Shown here piece after piece: positions 28,303-39,582 of a stretch of DNA of 64,000 nucleotides (within the stretch, counting starts at the first letter, position 1; the number at the start of each line of letters is the position of its first letter). The position numbers were made by a program, and so were the translations under genes. This DNA comes from Promicromonospora thailandica (lineage in GTDB: Bacteria; Actinomycetota; Actinomycetes; Actinomycetales; Cellulomonadaceae). The notes under the pieces are model-generated. The model made no database searches, was not told the origin of the DNA, and saw only the letters and a list, made by a program, of their open reading frames with translations. The stretch lies in contig NZ_JAMTCS010000016.1 in the NCBI RefSeq assembly GCF_024171955.1, positions 1 through 64,000 on the forward strand, given 5' to 3'.

Positions 28303-28381
28303 GGCACCACGGTAGTGCCCGACGGCGGTGCCCCGCCCCGCGCGGGGTGTGATCTGCGCCCGCGCGGGCCGGGCGGCGCCG

Positions 28382-29107
28382 TCAGGGTGCGAACGAGGCG
28401 ACCTGCTCGTCCAGCCAGGGGTAGAGCACCTCGGCCGGCTGGCCCATGCGCGACCTCAGGTCGCGGGACGGCTCGTCGGCGAGCACCTCGGGCAGGCCCT
28501 CCGCGATCCCGTCGTAGGCCTGCGTGACGACGCTCTCCGGGCTGACCTTCGGCACGTCCCAGCGTGCGCCCATCGGGGTGTCGACCATGCCGACGAGCAG
28601 GCCCATGACGTGGGTGCCCTGCGGCCGCAGCAGGTTACGCAGCCCGTTGGTCGCCGACCACATCGCCGCCTTCGAGGCCCCGTAGGCGGTCGGGACGGGG
28701 GTCCAGGCCGCGGCGGACAGGATGTTGAGGATGGTGCCGCCCCCGTTGGCCGCGAGCACCGGGGCGAACGCCTTCGCGAGCCGCAGCGTGCCGAAGAAGT
28801 TGGTCTCGAAGGTCTGGCGCAGCTCCTCCTCGGGTCCGGTGAGGTACTCGCCGGGCAGCGCGATCCCCGCGTTGTTGACCAGCAGGTCCACGTCGGGTGC
28901 GGCGGCCGCCGCACGATCGGCGTCGTCGGGCACCGTGAGGTCGAGGGCCAGCGGCCGGATCCGCGCGTCGTCCCACTCCCGCGGCGTGCGGGTGGTGGCG
29001 TACACCGCACGGGCCCCGCGCTCGAGCGCCTGTCGCACGAACTGCTGCCCGAGGCCTCCGTTCGCCCCCGTGACGAGGACGGTCCGGCCGTCGAGTGACT
29101 GGTTCAT
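28382..29107 (-). CDS. short-chain dehydrogenase/reductase
   Basis: A 241-residue SDR. It has the cofactor motif VTGANGGLGQQFVRQALERG, NNAGIA, and the catalytic region with Ser in NILSAAAW and YGASKAAM (YxxxK). The substrate is unknown. It is transcribed away from the TetR gene at 29188 and shares with it an 80-bp promoter carrying two palindromes, so it is the probable target of that repressor. Confidence 0.9.
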   Translation of the reverse strand: MNQSLDGRTVLVTGANGGLGQQFVRQALERGARAVYATTRTPREWDDARIRPLALDLTVPDDADRAAAAAPDVDLLVNNAGIALPGEYLTGPEEELRQTFETNFFGTLRLAKAFAPVLAANGGGTILNILSAAAWTPVPTAYGASKAAMWSATNGLRNLLRPQGTHVMGLLVGMVDTPMGARWDVPKVSPESVVTQAYDGIAEGLPEVLADEPSRDLRSRMGQPAEVLYPWLDEQVASFAP

Positions 29108-29124
29108 CTATACTCCTCGATCAT

Positions 29125-29166
29125 GTGGGGAATGTCCCCGGATCAGTATGTGGGGACTGTCCCCAC
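29125..29166. promoter_or_regulatory. TetR-type operators in the SDR/TetR divergent promoter
   Basis: GTGGGGACTGTCCCCAC at 29150-29166 is a perfect 17-bp palindrome with one central base. GTGGGGAATGTCCCC at 29125-29139 is a near copy 25 bases away. They fill the gap between the two divergent genes. Binding by the adjacent TetR protein is the natural inference. Confidence 0.75.
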
Positions 29167-29187
29167 TTTTGTCAAGGAGGCTTCGCC

Positions 29188-29772
29188 ATGCCCGCTGCCC
29201 GAGGTGCCGGCCCGGCGTCGCGACCCCTGCGGGCCGACGCGCAGCGCAACCGCGACGCGATCCTGAGCGCCGCGCGCGAGACGTTCGAGACCGAGGGCGT
29301 GCTCGCGTCCCTCGACGGCATCGCCCTGCGGGCCGGGGTGGGCAACGCGACGCTCTACCGCAACTTCCCCACCCGCGACGACCTGCTCGCGGCCGTGATG
29401 GAGGGCACCATCGCCCAGGCGCTCGCCGACGGCGACGAGCTGGCGCACGCCCGCCCGCCCCGGGAGGCGCTCGTGGAGTGGCTGGTGCGCCTGACGTGGC
29501 AGCTGCGCATCTGGCACGACCTGCCGTACTGCGTGGCGACGGCTTACGACGACCCGGAGTCGCCGCTGTACTCCGCGTGCAACCCCGTGCTGGTGCAGAC
29601 GGGCGTGCTGCTGGACGCCGCGAAGGCGTCGGGCGACGCGGTCGACGGGGTCACCCGTGACGAGGTGTTCGAGCTGGCCACCACGCTGTCGTGGGGCGTG
29701 GACCGGTTCGGGGACGATCAGGAGGCCGCGCGCAGGCGCGTCGAGCGGGCGACGGCGGGCTTCTTCGTCTGA
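29188..29772 (+). CDS. TetR/AcrR family transcriptional regulator
   Basis: A 194-residue TetR repressor. Its N-terminal HTH reads QRNRDAILSAARETFETEGVLASLDGIALRAGVGNATLYRNFPTRDDLLAAVM (residues about 18-70); the C-terminal ligand domain is unspecific. ATG 29188 is preceded by AAGGAGG. It is divergent from the SDR gene, with two palindromic operators between, so it probably represses both. Confidence 0.9.
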   Translation: MPAARGAGPASRPLRADAQRNRDAILSAARETFETEGVLASLDGIALRAGVGNATLYRNFPTRDDLLAAVMEGTIAQALADGDELAHARPPREALVEWLVRLTWQLRIWHDLPYCVATAYDDPESPLYSACNPVLVQTGVLLDAAKASGDAVDGVTRDEVFELATTLSWGVDRFGDDQEAARRRVERATAGFFV

Positions 29773-29800
29773 GCGCCGCGCCCCGGGACCCGCGGACGGC

Positions 29801-29833
29801 GGAGGGACCCCGGCAGGCTGCCGGGGTCCCTCC
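29801..29833. terminator. bidirectional terminator between TetR and subtilisin genes
   Basis: A perfect 15-bp stem (29801-29815 with 29819-29833) and a 3-base loop lies between two convergent genes. There is no strong T run on either side. Position and stability support termination of both transcripts. Confidence 0.8.
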
Positions 29834-29859
29834 GTGTGCGGTTCTGTCGAGCGGGTCGG

Positions 29860-31074
29860 TCAGAGGCCGCTGACGTTCAGCAGCAGGTTCGGCGAGCCCG
29901 TGCCCGGGTCGGACACGACGCCCTCGAGCGCCGCACCGGTCAGCGCGTCGCCGACCTCGGCCGGGGTCGCGGCCGGGTTGCCGCTCAGCACGAGCGCCGC
30001 GGCGCCCGCCACGTGCGGCGTGGCCATCGAGGTGCCGCTGATGGTGTTGGTGTCGCTGTCACCGGTGTGCCAGGCCGACGTGATGCCGCTGCCGGGGGCG
30101 AAGATGTCCACGCAGCTGCCGATGTTGGAGTACGGCGCGCGGGCGTCGTCCTCCTCCGTGGCGCCGACCGTGAGCGCCTCCGGGGTGGAGCCCGGCGAGC
30201 CGCCGCACGCGTCGGCCGCGTAGTCGTTGCCCGCCGCGAGGGCGAACGTGACGCCGTCCGCGACGGCCGCGGACACGGCGTCGTTCACGGCCTGCGAGAA
30301 GCCGCCGCCGAGCGACATGTTGGCCACGGCCGGCTCGCCGGCCTCGTGGTCGGCGGTCACCCAGTCGATGCCGGCGATGACGCCGTCGTAGGTGCCGGAG
30401 CCGTTGCAGTCGAGCACGCGGACCGCGACGAGCGAGACGTCCTTGGCGACACCGTACGCCGAGCCGCCGACGGTGCCCGCGACGTGGGTGCCGTGCCCGG
30501 CGCAGTCGGTCGCGTCGTCGTCGCCGTCCACCGTGTCGGTGCCGCTGACGGCGCGGCCGCCGAAGTCCTCGTGCGTGGTCAGGATGCCCGTGTCGACGAT
30601 GTACGCCGTCACGCCGCTGCCTGAGGCCCCGTACGTGTACGAGTCGTCGAGCGGCAGGCTCTCCTGGTCGATGCGGTCCAGACCCCAGGAGGGCACCGGC
30701 GCCTGCGTGTCCGTCGCCGTCACGACACGGTTCTGCTCGACGTACGCGACCGACGGGTCCTGCGCGAGGCGCTCGGCCTGCTTCTCGGACATGGACGCCG
30801 AGAAGCCGCGCACCGCGTTGGTGTACGAGTGGCGCACCTCGCCGCCGTACTCCTGGACCAGGCTGCTCGCCGTGCTGCGGACCTGGGCCTTGCCGACGTC
30901 GCCGTCCTTGAGGACCACGATGTACGAGTCCTCGACCAGAGCGCCCGCGGCGGGTGCGGGTGCCTCGTCCGGCGCCGCCGTGGCCATGGCCGCGGCGCCG
31001 GGCGCCGCGGCGAGGGCGATCGCGATGCCGGCACCGACGATCAGCCGACGGCGGTTGCTGTGAGTGGAAGTCAC
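29860..31074 (-). CDS. secreted subtilisin-like serine protease (S8, proteinase K type)
   Basis: A 404-residue exported protease. A signal peptide occupies residues about 1-34 (arginine-rich start, then IVGAGIAIALAAAPGAAAM). An I9 propeptide inhibitor is at about 48-118 (SYIVVLKDG to VAYVEQNRVV). The S8 domain follows with catalytic Asp161 (IVDTGI), His194 (GHGTHVAG), the oxyanion Asn283 (AAGNDY) and Ser349 (GTSMATPHVAG). All are intact, so it should be active outside the cell. It has no C-terminal binding domain. It stands alone between the TetR gene and the ABC exporter. Confidence 0.95.
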   Translation of the reverse strand: MTSTHSNRRRLIVGAGIAIALAAAPGAAAMATAAPDEAPAPAAGALVEDSYIVVLKDGDVGKAQVRSTASSLVQEYGGEVRHSYTNAVRGFSASMSEKQAERLAQDPSVAYVEQNRVVTATDTQAPVPSWGLDRIDQESLPLDDSYTYGASGSGVTAYIVDTGILTTHEDFGGRAVSGTDTVDGDDDATDCAGHGTHVAGTVGGSAYGVAKDVSLVAVRVLDCNGSGTYDGVIAGIDWVTADHEAGEPAVANMSLGGGFSQAVNDAVSAAVADGVTFALAAGNDYAADACGGSPGSTPEALTVGATEEDDARAPYSNIGSCVDIFAPGSGITSAWHTGDSDTNTISGTSMATPHVAGAAALVLSGNPAATPAEVGDALTGAALEGVVSDPGTGSPNLLLNVSGL

Positions 31075-31197
31075 GCTGCCTCCCTGGGGAATGTAGGTGA
31101 AGTGAACCCTAAATGGGTAAATTTCACCCGACTACCTCACGAAAAGGTCATACCACCCGGGTATGCGCGGAACCCCCTGGGGACCCGTAGTCAGGCG

Positions 31198-31956
31198 TCA
31201 GTGCCAGCGGAACAGGCGCGCGGCGCCCGCGCCCAGGGCCGCCGTCCAGGCCAGCAGCACGACCACCGAGAACGGCGGCACGGCGCCGTGCAGCAGCGCC
31301 CCGCGCATCGCCTCGCCCAGCGCACCCGACGGCAGCAGCACCGCCACGTGCGCGAGCGGGCCGGCCAGCTGCTGCGCGGGCAGCAGCACGCCGCCGCCCA
31401 CCGTGAGCAGCACCAGCACGAGGTTGGCCACCGCGAGCACACCCTCGGCGCGCAGCGTCCCGGCGAGCAGCAGCGCCAGCGCGGTGAACGCCGCGGTACC
31501 CAGCAGCACCGTGCCGACGACGGCGGGCAGCGCCCCCAGCTCCGGCCGCCAGCCCAGCGCCACCGCCACGCCGCAGATGACGGCCACCTGCACCACCTCG
31601 ACCGTCAGCACGCCGAGCACCTTGCCCGCCAGCAGCCCGGACCGGCCCAGGGGCGTGGTGGCCATCAGGCGCAGCACGCCGTTGCGGCGGTCGAACGCGG
31701 TGGCGATCGCCTGCGACGTGAACGCCGTCGACATGACCGCCAGCGCGAGCACGCCCGGGGTCACGAGGTCGACGCGCGAGAAGCCGTTCGTGCCCAGGTC
31801 GACGAACGACGTGCGGACCAGCGCGAACAGCACCAGCACGGGCAGCACGATCGTCACCAGGAGCTGCTCGCCGTTGCGCAGGATGGCACGCGTCTCGAAC
31901 GAGGCCTGGGCGGCGACCCGCCGGACCACGGGCGCGGCGGCCGGTGCGGCGCTCAT
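31198..31956 (-). CDS. ABC-2 type transporter permease
   Basis: A 252-residue membrane protein with six predicted helices (for example LLVTIVLPVLVLFALVRTSF and VLAVANLVLVLLTVGGGVLLPAQQLAGPL, the latter being an ABC-2 signature). Its ATG overlaps the stop of the ATPase gene (ATGA), forming a two-gene exporter. The pair corresponds to the Rv1457c/Rv1458c ABC genes beside sufR in M. tuberculosis. The substrate is unknown. Confidence 0.9.
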   Translation of the reverse strand: MSAAPAAAPVVRRVAAQASFETRAILRNGEQLLVTIVLPVLVLFALVRTSFVDLGTNGFSRVDLVTPGVLALAVMSTAFTSQAIATAFDRRNGVLRLMATTPLGRSGLLAGKVLGVLTVEVVQVAVICGVAVALGWRPELGALPAVVGTVLLGTAAFTALALLLAGTLRAEGVLAVANLVLVLLTVGGGVLLPAQQLAGPLAHVAVLLPSGALGEAMRGALLHGAVPPFSVVVLLAWTAALGAGAARLFRWH

Positions 31957-32957
31957 CGCAGGTTCCTCCCCGTGAGGTCGAGGAACACGTCCTCGAGCGT
32001 GCGGCTGCCCGTGGTGACCGACCGTGCCAGCACGCCCCGCTCCGCCAGCCAGCCGGTCACGGCGGCCACCGCCGCGGGGCTCACCGGACCGGTCACCGTG
32101 TAGACACCGGGCTCCGGCTCGGCCGCGGTCCAGTCCGCGCCGGGCTCGGCCAGCGCCTCGACCAGCGTCGTCACGTCCAGGCCCGGCGCCGCCTCGACGC
32201 GGACCGAGCCCGGGCCCGCGCCGTCCGCGGAGGTCAGCTCGCGGACGCTGCCGGACGCGATCACGCGCCCGTGGTCCACGACGTGCACGTGGTCGGCCAG
32301 GTCGGCCGCCTCGTCCATGAGATGGGTCGTGAGCACGATCGCCACGCCGTCGGCCCGCAGCTCGCGCACCAGGTCCCAGACCGCGCGGCGGCTCTGCGGG
32401 TCCATGCCCGCGCTCGGCTCGTCCAGGAACACGACCTCCGGCCGCCCTACGACCGCCGCGGCGAGCGCCACCCGCTGCCGCTGCCCGCCCGACAGGCGCC
32501 GCACCGTGGTGCGCGCGAACCCGTGCAGGCCGAGGCGCTCGGCGAGCTCGTCCACCGGGCGGGGGGCGGCGTACATGGCGGCGACGTGGCGCAGCAGCTC
32601 CAGGGCGCGCACGCCGGTGGGCAGGCCGCCGTCCTGCAGCATGACGCCGACACGGGGGCGCAGCCGGCGGGCGTCGGCGACGGGGTCCAGGCCCAGCACG
32701 CGCACCGTGCCGCCGTCGGGGGAGCGCAGGCCCTCGCAGCACTCGATCGTGGTGGTCTTGCCCGCCCCGTTGGGGCCCAGGACGGCGGTGACGGCGCCCT
32801 GCGCGGCGGTCAGGTCCAGCCCGTCGACGACGGCGCGGCCGTCGTAGCGCTTGACCAGACCGCGCACCCGGACGGCGGCGTCGTCCGCGTCGGGGGCTGC
32901 GTCGTCGGGGGCGGCGCTCGCGGTGCGGGGGCGCGCGGGCGCGTCGGACAGGGGCAC
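31953..32957 (-). CDS. ABC transporter ATP-binding protein
   Basis: A 334-residue ATPase. Walker A is GPNGAGKTTTIE, the signature is LSGGQRQRVALAAAVVG, and Walker B is VVFLDEPSAGMDP with the H-loop LTTHLMDEA. The C-terminal part after about residue 240 is the extra domain of drug/antibiotic exporter ATPases (DrrA-like). It is translated with the permease and is divergent from sufR. Confidence 0.92.
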   Translation of the reverse strand: MPLSDAPARPRTASAAPDDAAPDADDAAVRVRGLVKRYDGRAVVDGLDLTAAQGAVTAVLGPNGAGKTTTIECCEGLRSPDGGTVRVLGLDPVADARRLRPRVGVMLQDGGLPTGVRALELLRHVAAMYAAPRPVDELAERLGLHGFARTTVRRLSGGQRQRVALAAAVVGRPEVVFLDEPSAGMDPQSRRAVWDLVRELRADGVAIVLTTHLMDEAADLADHVHVVDHGRVIASGSVRELTSADGAGPGSVRVEAAPGLDVTTLVEALAEPGADWTAAEPEPGVYTVTGPVSPAAVAAVTGWLAERGVLARSVTTGSRTLEDVFLDLTGRNLR

Positions 32958-33063
32958 CGCACAATCGTAGGCGGCGGTGCGGCCAGGACGTGTGCCAGGC
33001 GTGTGAGATGTGTCGCGATCGGGCCCTGGTGAGGGTCGCCTTCCTTGCGCATCTCGAATTAGG

Positions 33064-33094
33064 GAACAAGGATGTTCTCAAAAGCACGAGTGCT
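33064..33094 (+). promoter_or_regulatory. candidate SufR operator region
   Basis: GAACAAGGATGTTC at 33064-33077 is an inverted repeat (GAAC-N6-GTTC). A second, AGCACGAGTGCT, follows at 33083-33094. They lie about 75 bases before sufR and about 110 before the divergent ABC genes. The spacing resembles a CAAC-N6-GTTG operator that I recall reported for a streptomycete SufR. Autoregulation is inferred. Confidence 0.5.
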
Positions 33095-33153
33095 CGCGAG
33101 GGCGCGTCCGCGGGGTGAGGTCTGCCCCGGATCCGGCGGGGGAGGTGACAGGC

Positions 33154-33927
33154 ATGAGCGCCGACGTATCGGCTCAGGTACCGGCTCAGGTAGAGGTCCA
33201 GGTACCGGTGAGCCACGAGACCGACGGCACCACGCGTCGCCGCGTGCTCGAGCTCGTCGCCTCGCGCGGCCCCGTCACGGCCGGCGCGCTGGCCGCGGAG
33301 CTGCACCTGACGGCGCCCGCGGTGCGCAGGCACCTGACGCTCCTGGAGGAGGACGGGAAGATCGCCGTCCACGAGGCCTCGCCGACCGGTGCGCCCCGTC
33401 GCGGCCGTCCGGCCCGCCGGTACGTCGTCACGAGCGGCGGCCAGTCGGAGCTCGCGGGCGGCTACCAGGAGATCGCGCGCCAGGTGCTGCGCTTCCTGCG
33501 GGAGACCGGCGGCAGCGAGGCCGTGGCCGGCTTCGCCCGGCAGCGGTTCGACGCCGTCGCCCGCAGCTACGCGCCGCACCTCACGGCCGACACGGCGCAG
33601 GGCCGGGCCGCGCAGCTCGTCCAGCTCCTGTCGGCGGACGGTTTCGCCGCCTCGGTGCGGCCCGTCCCGGCACCCGTCACCGGCCCGGGGGCCGGCGTCG
33701 TGGCGCCCGCCGTCCAGCTCTGCCAGGGGCACTGCCCGGTCCAGCACGTGGCCGAGGAGTTCCCCGAGCTGTGCGAGCAGGAGGCCCTCGCGTTCTCGCA
33801 GCTGCTGGGCTCGCACGTGCAGCGGCTCGCGACCATCGCGGGCGGCGCGCACGCCTGCACCACGAACATCCCCGTCCCCGTGCACCTGACCACGAACCCC
33901 GCCACGACCCCCACCGAAGGAATGTGA
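33154..33927 (+). CDS. sufR: SufR family Fe-S-sensing repressor of the suf operon
   Basis: A 257-residue regulator with an N-terminal winged HTH (residues about 27-75, [34 protein letters not shown]) and a C-terminal sensor region. Cys190, Cys194 and Cys207 (LCQGHCPVQ...LCEQE) plus Cys235 could ligate a cluster, as in known SufR proteins. When the cluster is present SufR represses suf. ATG 33154 has GGAGGTGA upstream. It is first in the operon and overlaps sufB by one base (TGATG). Confidence 0.92.
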   Translation: MSADVSAQVPAQVEVQVPVSHETDGTTRRRVLELVASRGPVTAGALAAELHLTAPAVRRHLTLLEEDGKIAVHEASPTGAPRRGRPARRYVVTSGGQSELAGGYQEIARQVLRFLRETGGSEAVAGFARQRFDAVARSYAPHLTADTAQGRAAQLVQLLSADGFAASVRPVPAPVTGPGAGVVAPAVQLCQGHCPVQHVAEEFPELCEQEALAFSQLLGSHVQRLATIAGGAHACTTNIPVPVHLTTNPATTPTEGM

Positions 33928-35363
33928 TGAGCGCAGAAACGCAAGCGCCAGAGCAGCGCTCCGACGACGAGATCATCGCCAGCATCGGAGCCTACGAGTA
34001 CGGCTGGCACGACTCCGACGAAGCCGGTGCCATCGCGCAGCGTGGCCTCAACGAGGACGTGGTCCGCAACATCTCGGCGCTCAAGAAGGAGCCCGAGTGG
34101 ATGCTGAACCAGCGCCTCAAGGCCCTGCGCCTGTTCGGCAAGAAGCCGATGCCGAACTGGGGCTCGGACCTGTCGGGCATCGACTTCGACAAGATCAAGT
34201 ACTTCGTGCGCTCCACGGAGAAGCAGGCCACCTCCTGGGACGAGCTGCCCGAGGACATCAAGGCCACGTACGACAAGCTCGGCATCCCCGAGGCGGAGAA
34301 GCAGCGCCTCGTGGCCGGTGTCGCGGCGCAGTACGAGTCCGAGGTCGTCTACCACCAGATCCGTGAGGACCTGGAGGAGCAGGGCGTCATCTTCGTCGAC
34401 ACCGACACGGGCCTGCGCGACTACCCGGAGCTCTTCCAGGAGTACTTCGGCACGGTCATCCCGTCGGGCGACAACAAGTTCGCCGCGCTGAACTCGGCCG
34501 TCTGGTCGGGCGGCTCGTTCGTCTACGTGCCGCCGGGCGTGCACGTGGAGATCCCGCTGCAGGCCTACTTCCGGATCAACACCGAGAACATGGGCCAGTT
34601 CGAGCGCACGCTGATCATCGCGGACGAGGGCTCGTACGTGCACTACGTCGAGGGCTGCACCGCGCCGATCTACTCGTCCGACTCGCTGCACTCCGCGGTC
34701 GTCGAGATCGTCGTCAAGAAGAACGCCCGCGTGCGCTACACGACCATCCAGAACTGGTCGAACAACGTGTACAACCTCGTGACCAAGCGGGCCACGGCCG
34801 CCGAGGGCGCCACCATGGAGTGGGTCGACGGCAACATCGGCTCGAAGGTCACCATGAAGTACCCGGCGATCTACCTGCTGGGCGAGCACGCCCGCGGCGA
34901 GACCCTGTCCATCGCCTTCGCGGGCGAGGGCCAGCACCAGGACGCCGGCGCGAAGATGGTCCACGCGGCGCCCAACACGTCGTCGTCGATCGTCAGCAAG
35001 TCCGTGGCGCGCGGCGGCGGCCGCACGTCCTACCGCGGGCTGGTGCAGGTGCTCGAGGGCGCCTCCCACTCCGCGTCCAACGTCCTCTGCGACGCGCTGC
35101 TGGTGGACCAGATCTCCCGCAGCGACACCTACCCGTACGTCGACGTCCGCGAGGACGACGTGTCCATGGGTCACGAGGCCACGGTCTCGCGGGTGAGCGA
35201 GGACCAGCTGTTCTACCTCATGTCCCGAGGCCTGGAGGAGACCGAGGCCATGGCCATGATCGTGCGCGGGTTCGTCGAGCCCATCGCGCGCGAGCTGCCC
35301 ATGGAGTACGCACTCGAGCTCAACCGCCTCATCGAGCTGCAGATGGAAGGGTCCGTCGGCTGA
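33927..35363 (+). CDS. sufB: Fe-S cluster assembly protein SufB
   Basis: A 478-residue scaffold subunit of the SufBCD complex, full length for the family and without the intein found in the M. tuberculosis protein. Recognised by [20 protein letters not shown] at the start, [25 protein letters not shown], the core [21 protein letters not shown] and the C-terminal [21 protein letters not shown]. Start ATG 33927 overlaps the sufR stop. Confidence 0.97.
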   Translation: MSAETQAPEQRSDDEIIASIGAYEYGWHDSDEAGAIAQRGLNEDVVRNISALKKEPEWMLNQRLKALRLFGKKPMPNWGSDLSGIDFDKIKYFVRSTEKQATSWDELPEDIKATYDKLGIPEAEKQRLVAGVAAQYESEVVYHQIREDLEEQGVIFVDTDTGLRDYPELFQEYFGTVIPSGDNKFAALNSAVWSGGSFVYVPPGVHVEIPLQAYFRINTENMGQFERTLIIADEGSYVHYVEGCTAPIYSSDSLHSAVVEIVVKKNARVRYTTIQNWSNNVYNLVTKRATAAEGATMEWVDGNIGSKVTMKYPAIYLLGEHARGETLSIAFAGEGQHQDAGAKMVHAAPNTSSSIVSKSVARGGGRTSYRGLVQVLEGASHSASNVLCDALLVDQISRSDTYPYVDVREDDVSMGHEATVSRVSEDQLFYLMSRGLEETEAMAMIVRGFVEPIARELPMEYALELNRLIELQMEGSVG

Positions 35364-35364
35364 C

Positions 35365-36579
35365 ATGACTCTCACGACCGATCACTCGCGCGCTGTTGCC
35401 GACGGCGCCCACTCCCACGGCGCCGTCAAGCCGGAAGGCTCGCGCGCGGAGCGCCGCACGTCGTTCTCGCTGGACGACATCCCCGTCCCCCACGGCCGCG
35501 AGGAGGAGTGGCGCTTCTCCCCGGCCGACCGCCTCCAGCCGCTGTTCCAGGCCGGCCTGGGCGCCTCCGGCATCACGGTCCAGGTGACCCCGGCCCCCGA
35601 GGTCACGGTCGAGACCGTCGGGCGCGACGACGCCCGCCTCGGCACCGCCGGCAAGCCCGGCGACCGCACCGCCGTCACCGCATGGAACGCCTTCGAGCAG
35701 GCCACCGTCGTGACCGTGCCCGCGGAGGCCGTCGCCACCGGCGTCACCTCGGTGCGCATCGACGGCGTCGCCGAGGACGCGTCCGCCGCGCACGTGCTGG
35801 TCCGCGCCGAGCGCCACTCCCAGGCCGTCGTAGTCCTCGACCACGCGGGCGACGCCACCCTGACCGAGACGGTCGAGATCGTCGTCGAGGACGGCGCGCA
35901 CCTCACCGTCGTCAGCGTCCAGGACTGGGCCGACGGCGCCGTGCACGCCTCGTCCCACCGGGCCCGTCTGGGCCGCGACGCCAAGCTCAAGCACGTCGTG
36001 GTCACCTTCGGCGGTGACGTCGTGCGCATCACGCCCGACGCGGAGTTCACCGCAACGGGCGGCGAGGTCGAGATGGTCGGCCTGTACTTCGCCGACACCG
36101 ACCAGCACCAGGAGCACCGCCTCTTCGTGGACCACGCGGTCCCCGACTGCAGGTCCCGCGTGACGTACAAGGGCGCCCTGCAGGGCTCCGGCGCGCACAC
36201 GGTGTGGGTGGGTGACGTGCTGATCCGTGCCAACGCGGAGAACACCGACACCTACGAGCTCAACCGCAACCTCGTGCTCACGGACGGCGCCCGCGCCGAC
36301 TCCGTGCCGAACCTCGAGATCGAGACCGGCGAGATCGCCGGCGCCGGCCACGCCAGCGCCACCGGCCGGTTCGACGACGAGCAGCTCTTCTACCTGCAGG
36401 CCCGCGGCATCCCCGAGATCGAGGCCCGCCGCCTCGTCGTGCGCGGCTTCTTCGCCGAGCTCATCCACGAGATCGGCGTCCCCGAGGTCGAGGAGCGCCT
36501 GCTCGCCTCCATCGAGGCCGAGCTGGAGAAGTCGATGAGCGTCATCACCGGCGCCCCGGCCGAGGCACCCACGGCATGA
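35365..36579 (+). CDS. sufD: Fe-S cluster assembly protein SufD
   Basis: A 404-residue partner of SufB in the SufBCD scaffold. The C-terminal domain shows RVTYKGALQGSGAHTVWVGDVLIRANAENTDTYE and ATGRFDDEQLFYLQARGIPEIEARRLVVRGFF. It begins one base after the sufB stop and overlaps the Rieske gene (ATGA). Confidence 0.96.
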   Translation: MTLTTDHSRAVADGAHSHGAVKPEGSRAERRTSFSLDDIPVPHGREEEWRFSPADRLQPLFQAGLGASGITVQVTPAPEVTVETVGRDDARLGTAGKPGDRTAVTAWNAFEQATVVTVPAEAVATGVTSVRIDGVAEDASAAHVLVRAERHSQAVVVLDHAGDATLTETVEIVVEDGAHLTVVSVQDWADGAVHASSHRARLGRDAKLKHVVVTFGGDVVRITPDAEFTATGGEVEMVGLYFADTDQHQEHRLFVDHAVPDCRSRVTYKGALQGSGAHTVWVGDVLIRANAENTDTYELNRNLVLTDGARADSVPNLEIETGEIAGAGHASATGRFDDEQLFYLQARGIPEIEARRLVVRGFFAELIHEIGVPEVEERLLASIEAELEKSMSVITGAPAEAPTA

Positions 36580-36920
36580 CCGCGCAGCTGGCCTGCATGA
36601 CCGACGACCTGGGACCGGAGGAGGCGATGCTCGTGGAGCTCGACGGCGCCGACGGCGCCCCGGTCCCGGTCGCGGTCGCCCGCGACGCCGACGGCACCTT
36701 CCACGCCGTCTCCGACATCTGCTCGCACGGCGCCGTCTCGCTGTCCGACGGCGAGGTCGAGGGCTGCCTCGTCGAGTGCTGGCTGCACGGCTCGCAGTTC
36801 GACCTGCGCACCGGCATGCCCGTCCAGCTCCCCGCGGTGCGTCCCGTGCCCGTGTACCCGGTGACCATCGACGGCGACAAGGTGCTCGTCGACATCGACG
36901 TCACCGTCCCCGTCTCCTGA
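36576..36920 (+). CDS. Rieske [2Fe-2S] ferredoxin in the suf operon
   Basis: A 114-residue single-domain Rieske protein. The ligands are in ICSHGAVSLSDG (CxH) and CWLHGSQFD (CxxH). It overlaps sufD and precedes sufC, a position seen in other actinobacterial suf operons but not in the E. coli one. It may deliver electrons for cluster assembly or repair, or serve dioxygenase-type partners; the role is not established. Confidence 0.93.
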   Translation: MTAQLACMTDDLGPEEAMLVELDGADGAPVPVAVARDADGTFHAVSDICSHGAVSLSDGEVEGCLVECWLHGSQFDLRTGMPVQLPAVRPVPVYPVTIDGDKVLVDIDVTVPVS

Positions 36921-36956
36921 CCCCCTGACTTTCCCGCAACCCTGGAGTAAACCGAT

Positions 36957-39064
<2,108 letters not shown>

Positions 39065-39092
39065 TTTCCACGGGATCGAGAAAGGCTGCGGA

Positions 39093-39572
39093 GTGAGCAC
39101 GCTCGAGCAGATGTACCAGCAGGTGATCCTGGACCACGCGAAGCACCCGGTGGGCCGCGGGCTCGTGGACGCGGCGCCGGGCCAGGGCCACCTCGCGGGC
39201 GAGTCGCACCAGGTCAACCCGACGTGCGGGGACGAGGTGACCCTCCGGGTCGACGTCACCCCGGACGGGGCGGTGGCCGGTGTGTCGTGGGACGGGCAGG
39301 GATGCTCGATCTCGCAGGCGTCGGTGTCCGTCATGGCGACGCTCGTCGAGGGCGCGTCCCTCGACGAGGTGGCCCGGCTGGACGGCCTGTTCCACGACCT
39401 CATGTCGTCCCGCGGCAAGGGCCTGGACGACGACGACGCGGAGGACGCCCTCGGCGACGCGACCGTCTTCACGGGCGTGTCGCAGTACCCCGCGCGGATC
39501 AAGTGCGCGCTGCTCGGCTGGGCAGCGCTCAAGGACTCGCTGGCGCGCAGCGGCGCGCTGGCCACGAGCTGA
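39093..39572 (+). CDS. sufU: sulfur transfer/scaffold protein SufU
   Basis: A 159-residue IscU-like protein with zinc-site cysteines in NPTCGDEV, GQGCSISQAS and RIKCALLGW. In gram-positive bacteria SufU accepts sulfur from SufS rather than acting as the scaffold. The true start is GTG 39093, just after the sufS stop; longer in-frame readings run into sufS. Confidence 0.95.
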   Translation: MSTLEQMYQQVILDHAKHPVGRGLVDAAPGQGHLAGESHQVNPTCGDEVTLRVDVTPDGAVAGVSWDGQGCSISQASVSVMATLVEGASLDEVARLDGLFHDLMSSRGKGLDDDDAEDALGDATVFTGVSQYPARIKCALLGWAALKDSLARSGALATS

Positions 39573-39582
39573 GGAGAGACCG

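Noticed and set aside
31149-31165. CATACC/GGTATG inverted repeat between the protease promoter and the ABC permease
   Set aside because: Short 6-bp arms without T run; too weak to call a terminator or operator.
33927-35363. Intein in sufB, as in M. tuberculosis
   Set aside because: The gene is of normal length and continuous through the insertion region.
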